Shown: positions 32,275-41,369, counted from the stretch's first letter. The stretch is 64,000 bases of DNA from Pseudomonas sp. CHM02 (GCF_000612585.1 NZ_JFCA01000036.1:17444-81443); one strand, 5' to 3'. Numbers and translations: made by a program. Notes: generated by a model from the sequence alone, not told the origin.

Positions 32275-34653
32275 TCACTTCCTTAACGTGGCGTTCAACC
32301 TTTGTTCGAGCGAGGTGAGGATATTTTGTGTCGTGGTATTCACCTCATCGTCATTAAGAGTGCGCGATGGATGCTGCCAGGTCAAGCCAACTGCAAGGCT
32401 TTTTCTATGCGGATCAATACCTTTACCCTGATAGACGTCAAATAGCCTGAGGTCTGTCAGCCATTCCCCTGCATTTTCACGGATTACATCCAGAACGGCA
32501 GTGGCGGCCACTTCGCGGTCGGCAATCAACGCCAGGTCACGACGCACTTCAGGGAAGCGCGACAGCTCGCTGAATTTAGGCATTTTGCCCGAAGCGACTT
32601 CAGCCAGAACCAGCTCGAAGACGAAAACCGGACGGTCAAGACCCAACGTTTTCGAGAGTTCAGGGTGAATTGCGCCGATGAAGCCCACCAAGCGCCCTTC
32701 GCGCTCGATGCGGGCCGTCTGGCCCGGGTGCAACGCCGGGTGGCTGCCAGGTACGAAGGTGAACGCATCCAGAGCACCGGCAAAGCCCAGTACCGCTTCC
32801 ACGTCAGCCTTGACGTCAAAGAAGTCCACGGCATCGCGACCCTGTGCCCAACCTTCCGGCAGGCGGCTACCGCACACCACGCCAGCCAGCATTGGCTCTT
32901 GCTTCAGGCCGTCGAGTTGGCCGACGAAGCGCAGGCCGCTTTCGAACATGCGCACGCGGTCTTGCTGACGGTTCAGGTTATGGGAAAGTGCTTTCACCAG
33001 GCCAGGCCACAGCGACGAACGCATGGCTGCCATGTCGTTGGAAATCGGGTTGGCCAGCAGCAGCGGCTCGACACCTGGATTGAACAGCTCGAACTGCTTG
33101 GGATCAATGAAGCTGTAGGTCACTGCTTCCTGGTAACCACGAGCGACCAGCAAACGACGCAGCTCAGGCAGGTGCGCACGCGCTTCGGCCTTCGGCTGTG
33201 GCGCCAGGCGCGCTTGCGGGTAACGGACCGGCAGACGGTTGTAACCGTAGAGGCGGGCCAGTTCTTCGATCAGGTCGACTTCCAGGCTGATATCGAAGCG
33301 ATGGCTTGGTACTTCAACGTGCCACTGCCCTTCCCCACTTGAGGAAATACCCAGGCCGAGGGCGGACAGCAGTTGCTCGATTTCAGCCGGCGCGATCACC
33401 AGGCCGAGCATCTGCTCGACACTTTTGGCGCGCAGGGTGATCGGCGCAACGGACGGCAGGTACTGCTCGTTGACGGTTTCAGTGATCGGGCCAGCTTCGC
33501 CACCGGTGATTTCCAGCAGCAGGCCTGTGGCGCGCTCCATGGCTTCACGCGCCAGCTTCCAGTCCACGCCGCGCTCATAGCGGTGCGATGCATCGGTGTG
33601 CAGCCCGTAGGAACGGGCCTTGCCGGCGATAGCGATCTGGTCGAAGAAGGCACTTTCAAGGAACACGTCACGGGTGGTCTCGGACACACCGCTGTGCTCG
33701 CCACCCATTACGCCGGCAATCGCCAGGGCACGGGAGTGGTCAGCGATGACCAGGGTGTCGGCACGCAGGCTGACTTCCTGACCATCGAGCAGCACCAGCT
33801 TCTCGCCCTCTTCGGCCATGCGTACACGGATGCCGCCGTTGATTTCGGCGAGATCGAACGCGTGCAACGGTTGACCCAGCTCCAGCATCACGTAGTTGGT
33901 GATGTCGACGGCAGCGTCGATGCTGCGTACGTCGGCGCGACGCAAGCGCTCAACCATCCACAGCGGGGTGGGCTTGGACAGGTCGACGTTGCGGATCACA
34001 CGGCCCAGGTAACGCGGGCAGGCGTTTGGCGCCAGCACGTCAATCGGGCGTACTTCGTCGTGCACAGCCGGCACGGCGGCAACGGCTGGACGAGTGACCG
34101 GAGCGTTGTACAACGCACCCACTTCACGCGCCAGGCCGGCCAGGGACAGGCAGTCGCCGCGGTTCGGGGTCAGGTCGACCTCGATGCTGGCGTCTTCCAG
34201 TTCCAGGTAAACACGGATGTCCTGGCCCACTGGCGCATCGGCCGGCAGTTCCATCAAGCCATCGTTGCCCTCGCCTACCTGCAGCTCCGCCTGGGAGCAC
34301 AGCATGCCGTTGGACTCAACGCCGCGCAGCTTGGCTTTCTTGATCTTGAAGTCGCCCGGCAGCTCGGCACCGATCATGGCGAACGGAATCTTCAGGCCCG
34401 GGCGCACATTGGGCGCTCCGCACACGACCTGGAAGGTTTCCACACCATTGCTGACCTGGCACACACGCAACTTATCGGCATCAGGGTGTTGCTCGGTGCT
34501 CAGCACCTCGCCCACCACCACGCCACTGAAGACACCGGCGGCCGGGGTAACGCTATCGACCTCAAGACCGGCCATCGACAGACGCGCAACCAGCGCGTCG
34601 CGATCTACCTGCGGGCTTACCCAGCCACGCAGCCATTGTTCACTGAATTTCAT
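32275..34653 (-). CDS. pheT: Phenylalanyl-tRNA synthetase beta subunit
   Basis: 792-residue beta chain of the heterotetrameric enzyme that charges tRNA-Phe. The N-terminal OB-fold tRNA-binding domain (about 40-150) has EQHPDADKLRVCQVSNG. The B3/B4 editing region has DEVRPIDVLAPNACPRYLGR. The core B5-B7 region has TGEAG-like GGEAGPITE and LIEELARLYGYNRLP. The C-terminal anticodon-binding domain ends TLNDDEVNTTTQNILTSLEQ. Full length. 26 bp downstream of pheS. Confidence 0.98.
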   Translation of the reverse strand: MKFSEQWLRGWVSPQVDRDALVARLSMAGLEVDSVTPAAGVFSGVVVGEVLSTEQHPDADKLRVCQVSNGVETFQVVCGAPNVRPGLKIPFAMIGAELPGDFKIKKAKLRGVESNGMLCSQAELQVGEGNDGLMELPADAPVGQDIRVYLELEDASIEVDLTPNRGDCLSLAGLAREVGALYNAPVTRPAVAAVPAVHDEVRPIDVLAPNACPRYLGRVIRNVDLSKPTPLWMVERLRRADVRSIDAAVDITNYVMLELGQPLHAFDLAEINGGIRVRMAEEGEKLVLLDGQEVSLRADTLVIADHSRALAIAGVMGGEHSGVSETTRDVFLESAFFDQIAIAGKARSYGLHTDASHRYERGVDWKLAREAMERATGLLLEITGGEAGPITETVNEQYLPSVAPITLRAKSVEQMLGLVIAPAEIEQLLSALGLGISSSGEGQWHVEVPSHRFDISLEVDLIEELARLYGYNRLPVRYPQARLAPQPKAEARAHLPELRRLLVARGYQEAVTYSFIDPKQFELFNPGVEPLLLANPISNDMAAMRSSLWPGLVKALSHNLNRQQDRVRMFESGLRFVGQLDGLKQEPMLAGVVCGSRLPEGWAQGRDAVDFFDVKADVEAVLGFAGALDAFTFVPGSHPALHPGQTARIEREGRLVGFIGAIHPELSKTLGLDRPVFVFELVLAEVASGKMPKFSELSRFPEVRRDLALIADREVAATAVLDVIRENAGEWLTDLRLFDVYQGKGIDPHRKSLAVGLTWQHPSRTLNDDEVNTTTQNILTSLEQRLNATLRK

Positions 34654-34679
34654 CCTGCTCTCCTAAAGATTCGTTACGA

Positions 34680-35696
34680 CTAGCGAAATTGCGCGAGGAA
34701 CCGCAAGTCGTTGTCGAAGAACAGACGCAAGTCGTTCACGCCGTAACGCAGCATGGCCAGACGCTCAACGCCCATGCCGAAGGCAAAGCCCGAGAATTCT
34801 TCCGGGTCGATCCCGGACATGCGCAGCACGTTAGGGTGAACCATGCCGCAGCCCATCACTTCCAGCCAGCCGGTCTGCTTGCAGACGCGGCAGCCTTTAC
34901 CGCTGCACATCACGCATTCCATGTCGACTTCAGCGGAGGGCTCGGTGAACGGGAAGAACGAAGGACGGAAACGCACCGCCAGCTCCTTCTCGAAGAACAC
35001 CCGCAGGAACTCTTCGATGGTGCCCTTGAGGTCGGCGAAGTTGATGTCGCGATCAACCAGCAGGCCTTCGACCTGGTGGAACATCGGCGAGTGGGTGATA
35101 TCGGAGTCGCTACGGTACACACGGCCTGGGCAGACGATGCGGATCGGCGGCTTGTTCGCTTCCATGGTGCGGACCTGTACCGGCGAGGTATGGGTGCGCA
35201 GCAGCATGTTCGCATTGAAATAGAAAGTGTCGTGCATCGACCGGGCTGGGTGATGGCCTGGGATGTTGAGCGCTTCGAAGTTGTGATAGTCGTCTTCGAC
35301 CTCAGGGCCTTCGGCGATGCCGTAGCCAATATGGGTGAAGAACTGCTCGATACGTTCCAGAGTCCGGGTGATCGGATGCAGACCGCCCGAGGCCTGGCCA
35401 CGGCCAGGCAAGGTGACGTCAATGGACTCGGCGGCGAGCTTGGCCGCAAGATCGGCCTCCTCGAGCGACGCCTTGCGCGCATTGAGAACCTCTGTGACAC
35501 GCTCCTTGGCGACGTTGATCAACGCACCGACTTGCGGGCGCTCTTCAGCCGGCAAATTCCCCAGGGTCTTCATCACCTGAGTCAATTCACCTTTTTTGCC
35601 AAGGTAGTGAACCCGGATTTGCTCCAGGGCATTTACATCTTCAGCGCTTTGCACAGCCTCAAGGGCTTGAGCGACGAGCGCGTCCAGGTTTTCCAT
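34680..35696 (-). CDS. pheS: Phenylalanyl-tRNA synthetase alpha subunit
   Basis: 338-residue class-II catalytic chain. An N-terminal coiled coil (about 1-90) precedes the catalytic core. Motif 2 is visible as RIVCPGRVYRSDSDITHSPM, and motif 3 as GFAFGMGVERLAMLRYGVND near the C-terminus. HTSPVQVRTM and HHPARSMHDTFY form the substrate pocket. Full length. Preceded by a strong hairpin at 35715-35750 that can act as attenuator. Confidence 0.98.
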   Translation of the reverse strand: MENLDALVAQALEAVQSAEDVNALEQIRVHYLGKKGELTQVMKTLGNLPAEERPQVGALINVAKERVTEVLNARKASLEEADLAAKLAAESIDVTLPGRGQASGGLHPITRTLERIEQFFTHIGYGIAEGPEVEDDYHNFEALNIPGHHPARSMHDTFYFNANMLLRTHTSPVQVRTMEANKPPIRIVCPGRVYRSDSDITHSPMFHQVEGLLVDRDINFADLKGTIEEFLRVFFEKELAVRFRPSFFPFTEPSAEVDMECVMCSGKGCRVCKQTGWLEVMGCGMVHPNVLRMSGIDPEEFSGFAFGMGVERLAMLRYGVNDLRLFFDNDLRFLAQFR

Positions 35697-35714
35697 GTAC
35701 AGACTCCAGATACA

Positions 35715-35750
35715 AAATAGGGGAAGAGCTTGAAGGCTCTTCCCCTATTT
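35715..35750 (-). terminator. Strong hairpin between rplT and pheS (terminator/attenuator)
   Basis: On the minus strand a 15-bp perfect stem AAATAGGGGAAGAGC/GCTCTTCCCCTATTT with a 6-nt loop is followed by TT. It lies after rplT and only 18 bp before the pheS start, so it can act both as the rplT terminator and as a pheST attenuator. A second hairpin, GGGTTAC-GCT-GTAGCCC (35768-35784), precedes it and could take part in a switch. No phenylalanine-rich leader peptide was found. Confidence 0.8.
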
Positions 35751-35804
35751 ATGACGTTTAACACCTTGGGCTACAGCGTAACCCAGGGTGACTGTCGGGG
35801 GTAC

Positions 35805-36161
35805 TTAAGCCAACGTGGCTTTAGCTTTCTCGACAATCGCAGCAAACGCCGCTTTTTCGTTCACTGCCAGATCAGCCAGAACCTTACGGTCGATCTCGAT
35901 GGACGCTTTTTTCAGGCCGGCGATGAAACGGCTGTAGGACAGACCGTTAACACGTGCACCAGCGTTGATACGAGCGATCCATAGAGCGCGGAACTGACGT
36001 TTTTTCTGACGACGGTCACGGTAGGCGTATTGGCCTGCCTTGATTACCGCTTGCTTGGCAACACGGAATACGCGTGAACGCGCGCCGTAGTAGCCTTTAG
36101 CAAGTTTCAGAATTTTTTTGTGACGTTTACGGGCAATGACGCCACGCTTTACACGAGCCAT
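35805..36161 (-). CDS. rplT: 50S ribosomal protein L20
   Basis: 118-residue L20 (bL20), basic and typical throughout: [57 protein letters not shown]. It is needed early in 50S assembly and is known in enteric bacteria to repress the rpmI-rplT mRNA. Part of the infC-rpmI-rplT group. Confidence 0.99.
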
Positions 36162-36191
36162 GAGTTACTTCCTCTATTCTTGATCCAAAAA

Positions 36192-36386
36192 TTAACGAAG
36201 GCGCAGCATGCGCTCGACTTTTGCCACGTCAGACGGATGCAGCAAGCTGCTACCGCGCAGTTGACGCTTACGCTTGGTCGACATTTTGGTCAGGATGTGG
36301 CTCTTGAAAGCGTGCTTGTGCTTGATACCGTTAGCAGTTTTCAGAAACCGCTTAGCAGCACCACTTTTAGTCTTCATCTTTGGCAT
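36192..36386 (-). CDS. rpmI: 50S ribosomal protein L35
   Basis: 64-residue L35 (bL35): MPKMKTKSGAAKRFLKTANG at the start and the conserved C-terminal VAKVERMLRLR. Normal family length. 60 bp after infC, 30 bp before rplT. Confidence 0.99.
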   Translation of the reverse strand: MPKMKTKSGAAKRFLKTANGIKHKHAFKSHILTKMSTKRKRQLRGSSLLHPSDVAKVERMLRLR

Positions 36387-36446
36387 GTTCGGATACTCCG
36401 CATTCAGTTGATAAACATAATCAGAAGGCCTGCCGTGCCCTGTTGA

Positions 36447-36998
36447 TTACTTCTTCTTTTTCGGGGCGATGACCATGATCAGCTGGCGTCCTTCCATCTT
36501 AGGATGCTGTTCGACCGAACCGTACTCAAGCAGGTCAGCTTCAACCCGCTTGAGGAGTTCCATCCCCAGCTCCTGGTGGGCCATCTCACGGCCGCGGAAT
36601 CGCAAGGATACCTTGGCCCTGTCCCCATCACTCAGGAAACGTACCAGGTTGCGCAGTTTTACCTGGTAATCCCCTTCCTCCGTCCCTGGACGAAACTTGA
36701 TTTCTTTTACTTGAATCTGCTTTTGGTTCTTCTTCGCCGCAGCAATCTGCTTCTTCTTTTCGAAGATCGACTTGCCGTAGTCCATCACCCGGCAAACAGG
36801 CGGGACTGCGTCGGCGGAGATTTCCACCAGGTCCAATTTGGACTCTTCAGCGATACGAAGCGCTTCATCAATCGAGACGATGCCAATCTGCTCGCCGTCA
36901 GCGCCAATTAACCGAACCTCGCGTGCCGAGATATTCTCGTTGATCGGGGCTTTCGGTGCAGCTCGTTTATCTTGTCTCATTTCACGCTTAATAATAAT
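36447..36998 (-). CDS. infC: Translation initiation factor IF-3, AUU start
   Basis: 183-residue IF-3. The N-terminal domain begins INENISAREVRLIGADGEQI, the lysine-rich linker is FEKKKQIAAAKKNQKQ, and the C-terminal domain has FRPGTEEGDYQVKLRNLVRF and ends IAPKKKK. The first ATG (36980) would drop a few conserved residues. Upstream lie three in-frame ATT codons directly after GGAG, so an AUU start is used as in other infC genes, where it allows IF-3 to repress its own translation. The first ATT shares one base with the thrS stop; GGAG is nearer the ideal distance for the second or third ATT. Confidence 0.96.
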   Translation of the reverse strand: MIIKREMRQDKRAAPKAPINENISAREVRLIGADGEQIGIVSIDEALRIAEESKLDLVEISADAVPPVCRVMDYGKSIFEKKKQIAAAKKNQKQIQVKEIKFRPGTEEGDYQVKLRNLVRFLSDGDRAKVSLRFRGREMAHQELGMELLKRVEADLLEYGSVEQHPKMEGRQLIMVIAPKKKK

Positions 36999-38920
36999 TA
37001 CTCCGAATCTGGGCGACCACGCCGGGAAACCGCTTGCGCGAGGAACTCAGCGAACTGGGCGACGGGCATCGAGCCCAGGTCAGCACCTTCACGAGTACGC
37101 ACAGCGACAGTCTGCATCTCGACTTCCCGATCTCCGATAACCAAAAGATAGGGAACCTTGAGCAAAGTATGCTCGCGGATTTTAAAGCCGATCTTTTCAT
37201 TTCTCAAGTCGGACTTGGCACGAAATCCGCTTTCGTTGAGTGTTTTTTCAACTTCAGCGGCAAAATCTGCCTGTTTATCAGTGATATTCATGATCACTGC
37301 CTGGGTCGGAGCCAGCCACGCAGGGAACGCACCCTCGTAGTGCTCGATCAGGATCCCGACGAACCGTTCGAACGAGCCGAGGATCGCCCGGTGCAGCATA
37401 ACCGGGTGTTTACGGCTGTTGTCTTCGGAGACGTATTCGGCTCCCAGACGGATCGGCAGGTTAAAATCGAGCTGCAGGGTACCACACTGCCAGACGCGAC
37501 CAAGGCAATCTTTCAGCGAGAACTCGATCTTCGGACCGTAGAACGCGCCCTCACCCGGCTGCAGGTCATACGCGAGGCCCGCGCTGTCCAGTGCTGCGGC
37601 CAGTGCAGCTTCGGCGCGATCCCACAGCTCGTCGGAGCCGACGCGCTTTTCCGGACGAGTGGACAGCTTCATTTCGACTTCGGTAAAGCCGAAATCGCGA
37701 TAAACGTCCATGGTCAACTTGATGAATGCGGCGGATTCGGCCTGCATCTGCTCTTCGGTGCAGAAGATGTGGGCGTCGTCCTGGGTAAAGCCACGCACAC
37801 GCATGATGCCGTGCAGCGCACCCGATGGCTCGTTACGGTGGCAGGCACCGAACTCGGCCAGGCGCATCGGCAACTCGCGGTAGCTCTTCAGACCCTGGTT
37901 GAAGACCTGCACGTGGCATGGGCAGTTCATCGGCTTGATGGCGTAGTCGCGGTTTTCCGACTGGGTGGTGAACATGTTGTCGGCGTAGTTGGCCCAGTGC
38001 CCGGATTTCTCCCACAGGCTACGGTCAACGACCTGAGGCGTCTTGATCTCCAGGTAGCCGTTCTCGCGCTGGACCTTGCGCATGTACTGCTCGAGCACCT
38101 GGTACAGGGTCCAGCCGTTCGGGTGCCAGAACACCATGCCCGGCGCTTCTTCCTGGAGGTGGAACAGGTTCAGGCGCTTGCCGATCTTGCGATGGTCACG
38201 TTTCTCGGCTTCTTCGATGCGCTGGATGTAGGCCGCCAGCTGCTTCTTGTCAGCCCAGGCAGTGCCGTAGATCCGTTGCAGTTGCTCGTTCTTCGCGTCG
38301 CCACGCCAGTAGGCACCGGACAGCTTGGTCAGCTTGAACGACTTGAGGAAGCGCGTGTTCGGCACGTGCGGGCCACGGCACATGTCGACGTATTCTTCGT
38401 GGTAGTACAGGCCCATGGCCTGCTCGTCCGGCATGTCTTCCACCAGGCGCAGCTTGTAGTCTTCACCACGGGCGGTGAACACATCGATCACTTCGGCGCG
38501 CGGCGTGACTTTCTTGATCACGTCGTAATCTTTTTCGATCAGCGCGTGCATGCGCTGTTCGATGGCGGCCAGGTCGTCCGGGGTGAAAGGACGCTCGTAG
38601 GCGATGTCGTAATAGAAGCCTTCTTCAATGACCGGACCGATCACCATCTTCGCGGTGGGGTACAGCTGCTTGACCGCATGGCCAATCAGGTGCGCGCAAG
38701 AGTGGCGAATGATCTCCAGCCCCTCTTGATCCTTGGGCGTGATGATTTGCAGGCTGGCGTCACTGGTGATCAAGTCGCTGGCGTCGACGAGCTTGCCGTC
38801 GACCTTGCCGGCCACGGTGGCCTTGGCCAGGCCTGCACCAATGGATGCGGCGACCTCGGCTACGGAAACCGAATGATCGAATGAACGTTGACTGCCGTCG
38901 GGAAGAGTAATAGTTGGCAT
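36998..38920 (-). CDS. thrS: Threonyl-tRNA synthetase
   Basis: 640-residue class-II synthetase. The N-terminal TGS domain begins MPTITLPDGSQRSFDHSVSV. The editing domain has the HSCAHLIGHAVKQLYP metal/catalytic motif (HXXXH). The catalytic core contains PMNCPCHVQVF with the zinc-binding Cys, and the motif 2 region EFGACHRNEPSGALHGIMRV. The anticodon-binding domain is at the C-terminus. The start at 38920 gives family length and follows AGGAGAGGAGG. The last codon and TAA overlap the infC initiation region. Confidence 0.98.
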   Translation of the reverse strand: MPTITLPDGSQRSFDHSVSVAEVAASIGAGLAKATVAGKVDGKLVDASDLITSDASLQIITPKDQEGLEIIRHSCAHLIGHAVKQLYPTAKMVIGPVIEEGFYYDIAYERPFTPDDLAAIEQRMHALIEKDYDVIKKVTPRAEVIDVFTARGEDYKLRLVEDMPDEQAMGLYYHEEYVDMCRGPHVPNTRFLKSFKLTKLSGAYWRGDAKNEQLQRIYGTAWADKKQLAAYIQRIEEAEKRDHRKIGKRLNLFHLQEEAPGMVFWHPNGWTLYQVLEQYMRKVQRENGYLEIKTPQVVDRSLWEKSGHWANYADNMFTTQSENRDYAIKPMNCPCHVQVFNQGLKSYRELPMRLAEFGACHRNEPSGALHGIMRVRGFTQDDAHIFCTEEQMQAESAAFIKLTMDVYRDFGFTEVEMKLSTRPEKRVGSDELWDRAEAALAAALDSAGLAYDLQPGEGAFYGPKIEFSLKDCLGRVWQCGTLQLDFNLPIRLGAEYVSEDNSRKHPVMLHRAILGSFERFVGILIEHYEGAFPAWLAPTQAVIMNITDKQADFAAEVEKTLNESGFRAKSDLRNEKIGFKIREHTLLKVPYLLVIGDREVEMQTVAVRTREGADLGSMPVAQFAEFLAQAVSRRGRPDSE

Positions 38921-39160
38921 GGCGCCTCCTCTCCTAGTGGTGACCCCTACCAAAGGTCACGTGGGTTGGGATGAGCCAGTACAAGATCCAATACCAGGCC
39001 GTTCAGTGATGAACGCCTGCCTTACAGCGGCAGGAGCCTTTCGGCCAACCGATAATCGAACCAGAGTGACTGGAGTGAGCTAAAAAAGAACCTGGCAAGG
39101 CGGCAACTGGCACGCCTGGAAATAGCCAAGCGCAAGATGCTAGCACAGATGAACGGTCAT
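38921..39160 (-). promoter_or_regulatory. thrS promoter and long structured leader
   Basis: About 240 bp upstream of thrS without a gene. On the minus strand an extended -10-like TGCTAGCAT lies near 39135-39143, giving a leader of roughly 200 nt. The leader holds several hairpins; the last, GTGACC/GGTCAC (38940-38960), ends 13 bp before the strong Shine-Dalgarno AGGAGAGGAGG. In E. coli ThrS binds hairpins in its own leader to block translation. A similar role here is inference. Confidence 0.45.
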
Positions 39161-39288
39161 CGCGGCGCTGCTATCTTGCGTAACGACAAAATCCGGCCTT
39201 TATAGCTGCAAAAGTGAACTTGAGCTGTACGCAATGCCTCAAACCCACTGAGAATCGCCGTTCGTCCTCGACCCAAAGGAGCATCCTC

Positions 39289-39603
39289 ATGATGCGTTTT
39301 ACCTCTACCCTCGCTCTCGCCGTTTCCCTGACCCTCCTTTCCCTTGGCACGCAGGCAGCAGCCCCGTCGAACTGGCCAGCCGGTGCTCGCGACAGCTTCG
39401 TCAGCGATTGCAGCGCAGCCGCCAGCCAGAACGTAGACGTCAAAACTGCCAAAGCCCACTGCGAATGTGGCGCTGACAAGATCAACGCCGAATTGAGCAC
39501 CGCCGAAATCAAAGAGCTCATGACCAACCAGAACGCCAGCCCGGAGCTTAAAAACAAAGCCGTCGCGGCCATTTCGTCCTGCAAAGTCGTGAAGAAAAAG
39601 TAA
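39289..39603 (+). CDS. Small exported cysteine-containing protein
   Basis: 104-residue secreted protein of unknown function. Signal peptide at residues 1-24 (TSTLALAVSLTLLSLGTQAA). The mature part has four cysteines (DCSAAAS, HCECGADK, SCKVV), suggesting two disulfides in the periplasm. An AAAGGAG site precedes ATGATG; either ATG may be used. A TTGCGT-N17-TTTATA promoter-like pair lies at 39176-39204. A hairpin at 39715-39737 follows. Confidence 0.75.
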   Translation: MMRFTSTLALAVSLTLLSLGTQAAAPSNWPAGARDSFVSDCSAAASQNVDVKTAKAHCECGADKINAELSTAEIKELMTNQNASPELKNKAVAAISSCKVVKKK

Positions 39604-39714
39604 GATCTGCCACTGATCACACGGCTTTTTTACGGGTAAAACAGCCCAAAAACTGCCATTTCTCACAAATTACGCAGCTTTTACGGGTTTTTTTACCAGT
39701 TGATATTTCGAACC

Positions 39715-39737
39715 AAAGCCCCGTAGATCGGGGCTTT
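39715..39737 (+). terminator. Hairpin terminator-like element
   Basis: AAAGCCCC-GTAGATC-GGGGCTTT, an 8-bp perfect stem between the small exported protein and the cold-shock gene. Probably ends transcription from the former; the T-run is only TTT. Confidence 0.55.
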
Positions 39738-39892
39738 CAGCCGAAAAGGGTACTAAACGCAACGCTATTGATTAGCAAACAATGCCTTGGGGGGGCTCCC
39801 AAGCCGAACATTTCGACTATGATAGCCCAGTGTGCCCAGTTGGCCTGAGCAGCACAGCACTACTGAAAATATATGTTTCTTGGAGATACACC

Positions 39893-40105
39893 ATGTCTAA
39901 TCGCCAAACCGGCACCGTTAAATGGTTCAACGATGAAAAAGGCTTCGGCTTCATCACTCCTCAAGGTGGCGGTGACGACCTGTTCGTACACTTCAAAGCT
40001 ATCGAAAGCGACGGTTTCAAAAGCCTGAAAGAAGGCCAAACCGTTTCCTTCGTGGCTGAGAAAGGCCAAAAGGGTATGCAAGCTGCACAGGTTCGCGGCG
40101 AGTAA
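39893..40105 (+). CDS. Cold-shock domain protein (CspA/CapB family)
   Basis: 70-residue single cold-shock domain that binds single-stranded RNA/DNA and melts mRNA structure. RNP1 is KGFGFITP and RNP2 is DLFVHF; TGTVKWFN opens the fold. TTGGAG precedes the start. A long 5' region (from about 39738) contains a GGGGGGG-rich hairpin, in keeping with thermosensitive leaders of csp genes. Followed by a strong terminator. Confidence 0.96.
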   Translation: MSNRQTGTVKWFNDEKGFGFITPQGGGDDLFVHFKAIESDGFKSLKEGQTVSFVAEKGQKGMQAAQVRGE

Positions 40106-40119
40106 TTCTCCGCTGAGCT

Positions 40120-40151
40120 AAAAAAACCCCGTCCATGTGACGGGGTTTTTT
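40120..40151 (+). terminator. Rho-independent terminator of the cold-shock gene (bidirectional)
   Basis: ACCCCGTC-CATGT-GACGGGGT flanked by A6 and T6, so it can also serve the minus-strand I78-like gene that ends at 40179. Confidence 0.93.
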
Positions 40152-40178
40152 ATGGGCGCTGCAAAAGCCAAAAAAGGC

Positions 40179-40499
40179 TTAGCCGCAATTGACGCGCGTG
40201 ATCACCAGGTTGTCGTCGGTGTTCAGGTTCAGGCGGTCGGAGCGGTATTCCAGGGTGATCATATCGTTAGGCTTGAGGATCCGTGCGTTCTGCGCACCGG
40301 CACGGGTACGCGCCTGCTCCAGCAACTGGGGCGACGCTTTCTGGCCGATGGTGAATTCGGCGGCCTTCGACTCACAGCGGCTATGACCGGCATCGGCCAC
40401 GGCGGCGTCTTTGGCTGGCTCAGAGGCACCCGGGGTGCTGCAACCCGCCAACGCGAGTGCTGCCAACAAAGTACCGAATGATGCGAGCTTCCAAGGCAT
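40179..40499 (-). CDS. I78-family peptidase-inhibitor-like lipoprotein
   Basis: 106-residue lipoprotein. The lipobox LALAGC places the lipidated Cys at residue 20. The C-terminal half matches the I78 inhibitor fold: TIGQKASPQLLEQARTRAGA, then RILKPNDMITLEYRSDRLNL and a final ITRVNCG. Members inhibit serine proteases such as subtilisin; the role in Pseudomonas is unknown. Convergent with the cold-shock gene across a shared terminator. Confidence 0.85.
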   Translation of the reverse strand: MPWKLASFGTLLAALALAGCSTPGASEPAKDAAVADAGHSRCESKAAEFTIGQKASPQLLEQARTRAGAQNARILKPNDMITLEYRSDRLNLNTDDNLVITRVNCG

Positions 40500-40643
40500 G
40501 AAGCCTCCTATGATAAAAAATGGACAGAGATCGTGCGACAGCGATTGGGCGGATTGGTTTCAAGACGTAAACCGCCGCTGGGCAAGTCTGCCTGACTCTC
40601 GAGAGGCATTCGCCCGGTCAATCGTGACCAGATATGAATGTGT

Positions 40644-40952
40644 TCAGTAGATGTCGATGTAGTCGGACGCCGGCTTCGGCCAGTTTTCGTTCAGTGCATT
40701 GAAAATCTGCGTCACCCAGACTTCATCGCTGGCAGCCACATTGCCTACGTATCCGGACCCCTTGGCCCAGGTCTCCAGACGAAACAGCAGCCCGTCGATG
40801 TCCACGCCACCTACGACCCTCCCTGAGGAGATATAGGCGATCCCGGCCTTGTTCACCCGCAACTGGGCATGTTCGCCGTCACTGGCGCTGGCGAGAAGCT
40901 GTCGGACATTCGCCAGCGTCAGGTTCTCGGGGTTGTTCAAGTCGATCTGCAC
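40644..40952 (-). CDS. Conserved hypothetical protein
   Basis: 102-residue acidic protein with GTG start after GGGGAA. No signal peptide or membrane segment. The N-terminal half (LTLANVRQLLASASDGEHAQ, VNKAGIAYISS) looks like a small alpha/beta fold; the C-terminus ends PASDYIDIY. I do not recognise a characterised family. Single gene. Confidence 0.65.
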   Translation of the reverse strand: MQIDLNNPENLTLANVRQLLASASDGEHAQLRVNKAGIAYISSGRVVGGVDIDGLLFRLETWAKGSGYVGNVAASDEVWVTQIFNALNENWPKPASDYIDIY

Positions 40953-41123
40953 GCGGTGTTCCCCGGCAATTAAACAGGCGGACAGTGTCGCACAGCACCG
41001 CCGTCATTCCGAATCGCCTCATGCCTAAGTATCAGTGCCAAATACGATGCAAAATGGTTAACTGGCCCGGTAAGAACCGCGTTCCAGCGCATTGCCCAGC
41101 ACTTTCAGCCCCACGAGATATCC

Positions 41124-41336
41124 ATGACCACCGTAACGCTTCAAGCCGACATCAAAGCCAAGTGGCCCCAAGGACAGAGCTCCTACAGCCCTGGAAGCCC
41201 AGAGGAATTGGCGATCATTGGTATCGACCTACTGGTCAAGGAACTGGGCACACAAGCGGCGCAAGCGTTCATCGGCCAGATATTCGAGAAATACCCGGCC
41301 GATCACATGGGGGCACACGACCCCGAGCGCGAATAA
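41124..41336 (+). CDS. Conserved hypothetical small protein
   Basis: 70-residue hydrophilic protein, helical in the middle (EELAIIGIDLLVKELGTQAA) and ending MGAHDPERE. Weak binding site (GAGAT). It looks like a genuine small Pseudomonas gene because the frame has normal composition, but no function can be given. It converges with the nucleoside hydrolase gene. Confidence 0.6.
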   Translation: MTTVTLQADIKAKWPQGQSSYSPGSPEELAIIGIDLLVKELGTQAAQAFIGQIFEKYPADHMGAHDPERE

Positions 41337-41369
41337 GAACCGGCCGGCGAACGCCGACCGGTCAACCCA

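Noticed and set aside
33373..34683. 436-codon plus-strand open frame
   Set aside because: Antisense shadow of pheT.
37034..38884. 616-codon plus-strand open frame
   Set aside because: Antisense shadow of thrS, which is full length with all synthetase motifs.
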